Positions 7,068-16,000 of a stretch of DNA of 20,979 bases are shown one piece after another. Origin of the DNA: a virus; the IMG/VR virus record IMGVR_UViG_3300008267_000790, positions 1 to 20,979 of that record; one strand, written 5' to 3'. A model generated the notes under the pieces. The model did no database searches. It was not told the DNA's origin and saw only the letters and a list, made by a program, of their open reading frames with translations. Numbering within the stretch: the first letter of the stretch is position 1; every line of letters starts with the position of its first letter. The position numbers and the translations under genes are program-made.

Positions 7068-10000
7068 TTAAGAAACTGAGCTTACTTGCTCGACAAACCT
7101 ACGATTTGATTTAGTGGTTTCTACACCACCAACAACACCACGCTCACGCTTACGCGCTTCAGCTGGTGCACGGAACAACTCAGACATTGACTGACGCTTG
7201 TAACCGTTTTTAACTCTCGACTCCTGCAATTTCTGCCAGTCTTCACGTGCTTCAGCCATTGCTGCTGAGTCACTGTCTCGAGAACCTTCCACATAACTAC
7301 GTTTAATATCAGCCGCACGCTCAGAATAGAACTTGTCAAATGCGACAACAACTTTCTGTGTATATTGTCTATCAGTAATGGTCGCAGTGGGGAGACCAAC
7401 CGCTTGGAATGCAGCATCAATTAGGCTGACATCTTCAGGCTTTAACACCAAGTCCCCATTACGCATCGTAATGCCTTCATTGGCAAAACGCATGCCTCTC
7501 ATCACATTGGCTACACCATTAGGTAACGCCAACTCTAAGCCCTTGTAGTAATTACCCTTGGTCATCATGCCAAGCGCGTCTGTAAACTTCAGCCCGATAT
7601 TAGCGGCTGGGCCCATCATCCCCACTAACATTTTTTCAGCACCAGTACGAGAAGTTATATCGGGGTCTACAAAAGGACCAAATGGAGACGCAACGTTTTC
7701 CATGGACAACTTTTTACCCAAAGACTCTAAGCCTAATGCGGCAGGTACACCACGAAGCAACAGGTCAGCGGCAGGGCCGTCACCTATCATGCGACGCAGT
7801 TTGTACTCGTAATCATCGGGCTCGTCCTCATCACCAAACACTTTAGACAGAATCCAAGCGGCTTGGGAGACAAACGGTACACCAAGTGCACCGCCAAGTA
7901 CAGCCATGTGGGCCACGATAAACTTCAGTGAAGCACGAGCTACAGCTTTCTCATCTGCGCTTGCACCTTTAAACGAAGTGTGAATCAGCTTGGCTAACAT
8001 AGACAGCTGAATGATCTGGAAGCGTTTAAATTGCAACGCAACTCTACCCACATCGCCTGACATGATACGAGGTGTGTTAAATCCATCGTAAGAGCCGTGC
8101 GTGTTGGACACTACATCAGCCGCGTACTTGGTAGCCGCAGCCGTATCACCGTTCTTATAGCGATCTAAATACCCACGGTAAGCAGCGATGGCAGCAGTGG
8201 CACGGTTGATTGACTCAATACGTGTATTAACACCTTGCAGCTTGAGCATTACTTTACCAAGCACACCGTCTTCACCTGTGCGCGCCTTGGCTTCAGCGTC
8301 GATACCAAGGTCAATCTTACCCATGCCAACCAGTGTGTTGAGCATGTTGCGCACATCTGCGGGGGCCTTATCAAAGTTAATGTGCTCATTAACTCCCAAG
8401 CCTTTAACCAACTCAGACATGTCACCGTAGGCACGCTTGATTGCCCGAGCAGAACGGAAGTAACCTAGACGACCCGCCATAAACGGCAAGGACAATACAG
8501 AAGTCTGAAGCACCTGCTGGAGATAGAACGCTGGGTTAGTAGACAAAGTCCACAATGTTGTCATGCGTGTCAGGGCAGTAGCCAAGTCGCCGACAGGCTG
8601 GTAGTTCATGCTGTTCGCGTGACGTATAAACAGTTCGTTATACATTGGCATGGCTTCGCGACGATCATTACGAGCCTCATTGCGCATGGCTTCTAGTGAG
8701 TCATTAATCTCATCACTGTGTTCCATCGTAGCCAAGAAGTGTGCATCCGCACGACCACTGGTAGCCAAGTTACGCATCATGTTCTTGTCTGCGCCTGCAA
8801 CGTTTTTACGCTGGAGTTCAGAGGCACGAGCACTGGCATCAGCAACAGTCATCAGATACAGATCAGCAATTGCTTTGTCTAACTTGTCATCAGTAGACTC
8901 TGAGCGCGAGGCCATGTTGCGCAAACGGGCCACAGCAAGGTGGATATCTGAGCCGCCCACGTAAGACGCATTGGCTTCTTTAATACCTGCATCCTCAGGC
9001 TGTATGTCATATTGACCAGTAGCTTGCAACTGAGCGGCAATTTCATCGGCTTCGTTTTGCGTTTCAGCAAACTGAACGACGTAATGCATTGGGTTGGCTA
9101 CGTTCTCTTGCAACCAGTTCTTGGCTTGCTGTGGGTCACCAGTAATAGAGTCAGCGCCTACGCGAGCTTGAGTACCCTTGGCAGCTTCTTCATAAGCAAT
9201 GAACTCTTTAGACTTGGCAACTACAACATAATCACCGTAACGTCCAAGGTACGCATAAGGGTCACCCACGCTAACATTGCGAATACTAGTGATGCGTTTA
9301 AGCATCTGCTTCTTCTCTTTGGCAATCTGCTGTAGCAGATCAGCATCGTTGGCGGCAGCTTTAATACGAGCTTCAAACTCGCGGTTTACTGCGTTCTCAG
9401 CTGCTTGCTGTTTAAGTGTCAGAGCATCGTGGCCATGGCGGAATACATCTTTAATAACCTGCTGTGCGGCAGCTGGGAAGGCGTCAAAACGTTTCTTGAA
9501 GTCTTCATCTACTTGGAATAACTTAGTTCCAATTTGCTGCTCACCTGGGTAATAACCCCATTTCTTCTCGCGTGTCGAGTCATGAATATATTCATTGACG
9601 CTGCCTTTACCTTCGCCTTGTAGGTTTTGAGGTAATTTGTCATAAGCAGCCAAGATGTTTTCAATACGCTTCTCAAAGGTCAAGCGGGTAGCCTGACGTG
9701 CGTACTGGGCTTCTAGATACTTGGTCACCGAAGGCATGTACTTCTTAGCCATGCCAGCCAAGTCTTCGGTAATCGCAGACGCATACAAACCACGCTTGGC
9801 TTGATGGAGTAGGTTGGTCACAATACCACGCGTTGATTTCTGTAGTGGCTTGGGCAGCACACTGATTGCTCTGTCAACGGTAGCTGGTGGAGTGACACCA
9901 AACTTCATGGACATGCCAGTTTTATCTGTGAACAGCGTGGCACGTTCATCAAATTGCAGTTTAGGAAGTGTGTTCTTTAACTGTGTGTCTGACAACTTAG

Positions 10001-13000
10001 ATCGGCCTTCTACTAAGCGCGCTTCTTGTTCGCCTGCAATACCCGAATACAAATAAGAGCGTATTATGTCTTCTCGAATCTTAAAATGCGCTAATACGTT
10101 TTGTGCGGCTGTAAGATACTCATCAATATTTCTATCTAAGTCCATCTGAAGCGTTGCCTTGCGGCTTGGATCAGTGTTCGTTGCAAGGGCAAGTTGGGCT
10201 GCATTAACGTCATCGTCCCACGCAGCCAGATACTCAACAATTTGTTTGACGCCGTTAGCTGCATTTTCTTGTTTCTTAAATTCCAAAATTGCTTGGAATT
10301 TAATAAGTGAACTGTACGCATATGGATCAGCAATTGAGTCTGGAGAACCACCTCGAGTAAACCCTTCAATGTGCTGAATAGCGTGTTGAAGTTCATGCAG
10401 CAGCGTAGGCATATCAGCCCAGTCCTGCCCAGACATTGTTATCTTTCCTTGGAGAGAATTAAAACTTGCATTGCTAGGCGACAAGTCTTGATCAAACATT
10501 ATCTTGTAGTCTTTGAGCTGCGGGTATGCTTTAAATAAAGCTGGGTGATCAAGGATATCTTCTAGATCGTAGAATTCATCTACTTTTACCTTGCCTTCAA
10601 TACCGTTAGTTTTTTGCGGTTTAAACTTAGCGTTGGTATCAGGAATTTCATATTTCCATTTACCATCTACGCCTTTGAACCATCCGGTCTCAGTCCACGT
10701 CTTGTCTGCGTCGTTGCCAGCAGCTGCCATTAGCTTGGCCTTTACCAATTGGGCTTTAAGTCTATCGGCTTCGGCAGGGTCTAAGTTGTTAAGCGAACGT
10801 TGGCCAGCAATACCAAACTTCATGCGCTCTCTATTAGCACTAACTTCTGAGCCAACGCGTTGAATGTTCTTCTCATTGAAGATAACAAGGTTACGCGTGA
10901 CAGGGGCTTGATTGCCGTCAACAATCTTTATTTTGCTTTCATTTGCGTCAAGCCATGCCAATAACTTAGCTTCATACGATCTGTCTGCAGCACCTTGGGC
11001 ACGTTCTTTTATGTCAGCTACTGGCGCTTGGTTTGCCGCTTTATAGGCTTCAGTAAGAGATTCTATAAATGAAGCTTTGTGTCTTTCCAGTTTACTTGTA
11101 AGTTCTTGGCGGAATTCGGCCACTGTGTTGCGCAACAAATGGCGCATGATGGTAAACGGAATTTGCTCATCAATTGACAAGGCGCGAGCGTTTTTAGATT
11201 GGGCAACTAAAGCATCGCGTGTGTATTTCTTACCATCAAAAACAATAGAACGGTCAAGCGCTGTTGGGGTACGGCTGTTGGCATCTAAGAAACGAATACC
11301 CTGAATGCCGTTTGCTTCCAAATACTTGGACGACTGCTTCTTGACTTCCATACGCTGTTCAGGCGTTGCATTTTTCCACGAGCCATTAAGGTTGTTTGCA
11401 ACCCAGAACTTTAGAATCAAATACTTATAAATATCCTCGCCATTTTTAATACGAATACTGGCACCATTGTCGTTCATGGCTTTAATTGTGGCAGCCTCGC
11501 CTTTGACAAAGTCTCGAACAAGTTTTGGCTGGTCTGCAAATGACGCATCCCAATCAAGCATTTCACTGTTGGACACAGCAGTGTCAACACGCATCAAATT
11601 ACCAGCGGGGGGAGCAATTCGAACAGTTTTCTTTTCTCCTGTTGGCGAAATTAATTTGATGTAGTCCACCCCTGCTTCAACTAAACGGCGCGTTAAATAA
11701 CCGGGCGTCGCATACTCAGCCGGATTCATATAAACTGCTTCTGCTAAGTCCTTAGCTACTTTTATTTGCGAGCCAGCGTAAGCAATTTCTTCTCTGTCTA
11801 CTGGGTGCAAAACTGATTCTTCAAAACGCCATCCAACATACTGCTTAATTATATTTTCAACAGTAGATGTTTCTTTACGCTTAACGTCATTCCACCAGTA
11901 ACCTTTACCGATACCAACGGCTTGGGCAAGGTATGAACCCCAACCATAAGCTTGGGCACCTTCGCCAGTACTCATAAAGTTGTGGTTGAATTTACGGTAC
12001 GTAGCAGCAGTACCGTGCCATGTGCCAGACATTTCCAAGCGAGCAGCACCGTAGGCCATATTGACTACGTCTTGGGCTGTTAGCTTTTCAGGTTTAAATC
12101 CAAGGCGACGAACCGCAACTTTAAATGCTGCCCATAGTGTGCGGAACCATGCGTACAACGGACCTGATTCTTTTGCAGTAGCCGTAGGATCAACACCCGC
12201 CAGCATGGCTTCTTCAACAAAGTAAGCCAACAATTCATTGCGCTGGTCTACAGTAGGTGTTGCAGCGTAACCTACACGCTCTCTGGCTTTGTTAGCCAAC
12301 TTAGATTCAAGTGAGCCATCATTTGCTGCAGCCCATGTTTCTAATTGGTCAACCAGTTTGTCATAGACAGCCGTAGGCAACAGGTTCTCAAGGCCTAAGT
12401 GGGCCCCGACTTCGTGCATAAACTTAGCACGACCTTCACCTTTACTAATGCGATTGGCAATCAAATACGCAGTGCCATCAGCAGCAACACCATACGCACC
12501 TTTATCACTAATTGCTTTAGCCAATGCACGCAAGTCATCCAGGCGTGAGTTAAGTAGGTCTTCAATGCTGTCAACAATGACCAGCTTGCGGTCAAAAATG
12601 TCAGCACGTATAAAGTTTTGAATCTCTGTAGTTAGTTCAGCAGCGGTGTATGGATTCTTAACAACTGCTTGGTCTGAACCAAACTTGGGCGTTACCGCAG
12701 GTAATATAGAACTAGGTTTACGGCCTACCAGTGGCTGAGATTCAGATGGAGTAACACGATCGTGCAATACTACTGGCACTTCTGTTAAACCCAGTTCACG
12801 AGCTGCTTGCAGTCTATGGTTGCCTTCAAAGACTTCGGCCTTACCAAGAGAATTTGTTGTGATGGTAATAGGGTCAACAATACCGGTAGCTTGGATGCTG
12901 GCTTTAAGCGCTGCATACTCAGGTGTAGAAGTATCAGCTTTGTTTCGCTGGGCTACTCCATCAAGTGATGCAGTAGGAACCATCTCTACATCACCTTTAG

Positions 13001-16000
13001 TTGTGCGTTTTACGCCAGCCCAAGGTACTAACGCTTGAGTAGTTCCAGTAGCGCCCGTTGCCTGAGGCCCTTGGTTGGCCAATGCTGTGCCAGTAGGTTG
13101 AGTAACCTCACCGACAATTTTGACAGCAGCAGCAAGGTTAGCTTGTCCACGGCGGACGAGATCATCCCACCGAGTCTTCTCAGAGTTTGTAAGAACATCA
13201 TATGGAGGTAGTTCCGGAGCTAATTTAGACAGATTGGCCCACTCTTCAGCGGGGGTTTTTATTTCTTCGGGCTTGGTTTCTTGTTTGACTTCAGCTTTTC
13301 CGGCAGCTTTGCCCCCTTGGGCGTTTCCTTTGCCCACCTTTTTGCCACCTCCGGTTCGTTTTTGAACAGGAACTTCCTCTGTGCTTGATTCTTGAACGGC
13401 ATTTTCGTCTCCTTCTTCTACAACAGCCTCGCCCTTGGCTCTGCGCTTTTCTTGTGACTTAGCATAGTCAGCCCACAATTTTTGAAGCTGTTCTGCTTTG
13501 GCTGCACGACGCGGGTCTTTAGGAGGCAATGCTTCCAGTTCTGTTTGGAGCTTTTCAACCTTATCAAAGAACGCAGCGGCTTCACTATCTACAGCACCTT
13601 GGCTGCCACCCGCAGTGGATACCGTGCCCATGGTTTGACCTTCAGCGTCTTCTTTACCACCTAGTTCTTCTTGCAGTTTGGCCCCAGGTTTACCTTCTTG
13701 CTCTCCAGCTTCAAGTTCTTCTGCTAAAGAAGTGGCAGATTGCTCTTCACCTTCATAACGAGTGTTGTACAGACCAGACAGTTCACCTTGACCAATGCCA
13801 TCAGGGAACTCGGGCGAACGATAAGCAGCAGCAGTCTCGACAATACGAGCTGCAAACTCAGGGTCGATTACTTGGAATTCACCATCAACCAATTTAACGC
13901 CCATGCGCTCAAGTTGTTTCTCAACAGTGTCAGTCTTTAACCCTGTATATGATGCAATGTCAGCATGGCGGAATTGCTCAAGCAAGGCCAATCGCAGAAT
14001 CTCTGCCCGTGTTGCTGCGGGGACTGTATTTTTACGTTCTTGCTTAGGAGCTAAAACTTTTAATAACAGCTCAGAGATTACTTCGATGCGACGTTCACTG
14101 GAGATGTGGCTGAGGTCGGTTGCGTAGAAGGTAATACGGGGGTCATACGTTCTTGAGCCATCTTGAACAGATTGTTGATCCAAGTTGGCTGCACCGGCTT
14201 GCTGGGATTGACCGGATGTTTCCCCGCCACCCAAAGCGCTTTGGCTGGCTTGTTCATTTGTAGCTCCTATTACTTGCGTCGACGCATTACCATCGACAAC
14301 ACTGGTGTCTGCACCGGTGCCAGTCCGTATTCCTTCTCCTGCCTGCTGTCCAGTTTGGAGGCCAAGCGATCCTGCAGGGAGACTTCCTGTCCCGACGGAT
14401 TGAACGTTGCTGGATTGTACATTCCCATCGTTTCCATCATTTGCTTGTCCTGTTCCGCCTTCGACTGATACTGCTCCCAGCCCGGTAGTTGTTTGCAATT
14501 TTCCATCTTTAGCTCCTTTTTCCGCCTTGGTGGCTTGTGCTGCTGTGAATCCATCTGTATCTTGGCCAGTAATGGCTTCGTAGATGGCGTTGAGTTGCTC
14601 CAGTTGATTACCTTTGGTAGTCGTCGAGAGCTTGTTGAGAATCTGTACTGCTTCATCCAATGATTGAACGTGGTCAATCTGGAATTTGGTCATCACCTTA
14701 CCCAAGGCTTCAAGCGCTTTCTCAGCAGAAGTTACTGGGTTGTTAGCGTTAAAACTAAAACTGACCAGTGGGCTTGGCTTTTCAGGCGTAGCAAACGCTT
14801 TGTTTGCTTGTGTAATAGCTTGAGCAAGTGTTTGAACGTGTGGGGGCAGTGTATTAAATACAGTAGCAAAACGGTTACCAAATGTTTCAACACGTGGGCC
14901 TTCAATGTTTTGCCCAAATATGTTTAACGAAGTTGGATTCTCTGGATCGTACAGTGTGGCTACTTTGCCAAACACTTCTTCCCGCTTGGCTAAATTTTGT
15001 TGCGCTTCCTGCACTTGCTGGTTTTCAGCGGCAGCAGCTTGAGTCTGCTGTGCAATATCTGTTGTGCCGCCTGTTACAGCAGGGGGTGTCAGAGTTGCTG
15101 CTTGAGCTTTGAGTGCTTTGTATTCTTGCTGTTCTTCAGGCGTAAAGAAACGGCCTTCAGTTGCTGGAATCTTTATTGGTTGACCATCAGGACCTTCAAC
15201 AGTACGTGCAGGTGATCCTTTACCAACAGCCTCTAATTCAGCTAAACGTGCTGTTGGGTTTGGGTGGTTTGCTGGCGTAATTACAAGAGGGGCAGCAGGT
15301 GGGGCTACATTGTTAATAGGGGTACTGCTAACTTCAGGCTGGCTAAATGCCTGTTGAATTTCGTTGGTAGCAGGAGTGCTTCTTCTCCATCCGCCAAGGC
15401 CGCCGCCCATAATACCGCCAAGAGTCGCGCCACCAGCAAACGATTCTTTGTATCGCTCAATTGCTTCGGGGTCAGTCAATGTAGCGTTGGGGTCCACGGC
15501 CATGCGGCCTGCTTGGTTTAATACTTCTTGGCCAGTTTCAGAAATACCTTCTTTAAGTGCGACACCAGTACCTGTGGCAACTGTCCGTGTAGCAGCACCT
15601 AAAAGACCGCCGGGGCGATCAAGTAGATTAATAGTATTTCTAAAAACACCACCGCGCATTAGTGCGCTATCAACGCCTAGAGCATTTAGGCCCGCGTAAG
15701 GAATGGCTAAACCCCCAGCAGCCAGTAAATCTGTTTTACCACTTTGCTCACGTTGGTTGCTTAGGATATCGCCAACTGCAGATGGATAAGATGCGGCCAC
15801 GCCACCGGCAGTAGAACCAATATCAAGCGCTCTTTTGGCTGCTGCAGCTTCTTCAACTGTTTTTGCACCAGTCAGCGCTGCACGAGTTCCAGACATTAAG
15901 CCACGGGCAGCAAGACCGCCTACTACAGCTTCGCCTGCATACGGCAAAGATTGGATTGCTAAACTTTTTGCATAGCTACCAAAGTCACCAACGTCTTTAA

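Noticed and set aside
7121-7420. A 99-codon - strand ORF in another frame at the 3' end of the giant gene, considered as a nested gene.
   Set aside because: It is Leu/Ser/Val-rich shadow sequence with no ribosome binding site, unlike the three accepted nested ORFs.
13529-13897. A 122-codon + strand ORF with AGGAGG just before its ATG, antisense to the giant gene.
   Set aside because: The spacer is only 2 nt, the product is a Gln/Leu/His-rich antisense shadow of Ala/Glu/Lys coding sequence, and no + strand neighbours support it.
14507-14677. N-terminal extension of the 78-codon nested ORF up to 14677.
   Set aside because: The extra 57 codons look like shadow sequence (Ser/Pro/Lys-rich) and lack a ribosome binding site, while the inner ATG has an ideal one.
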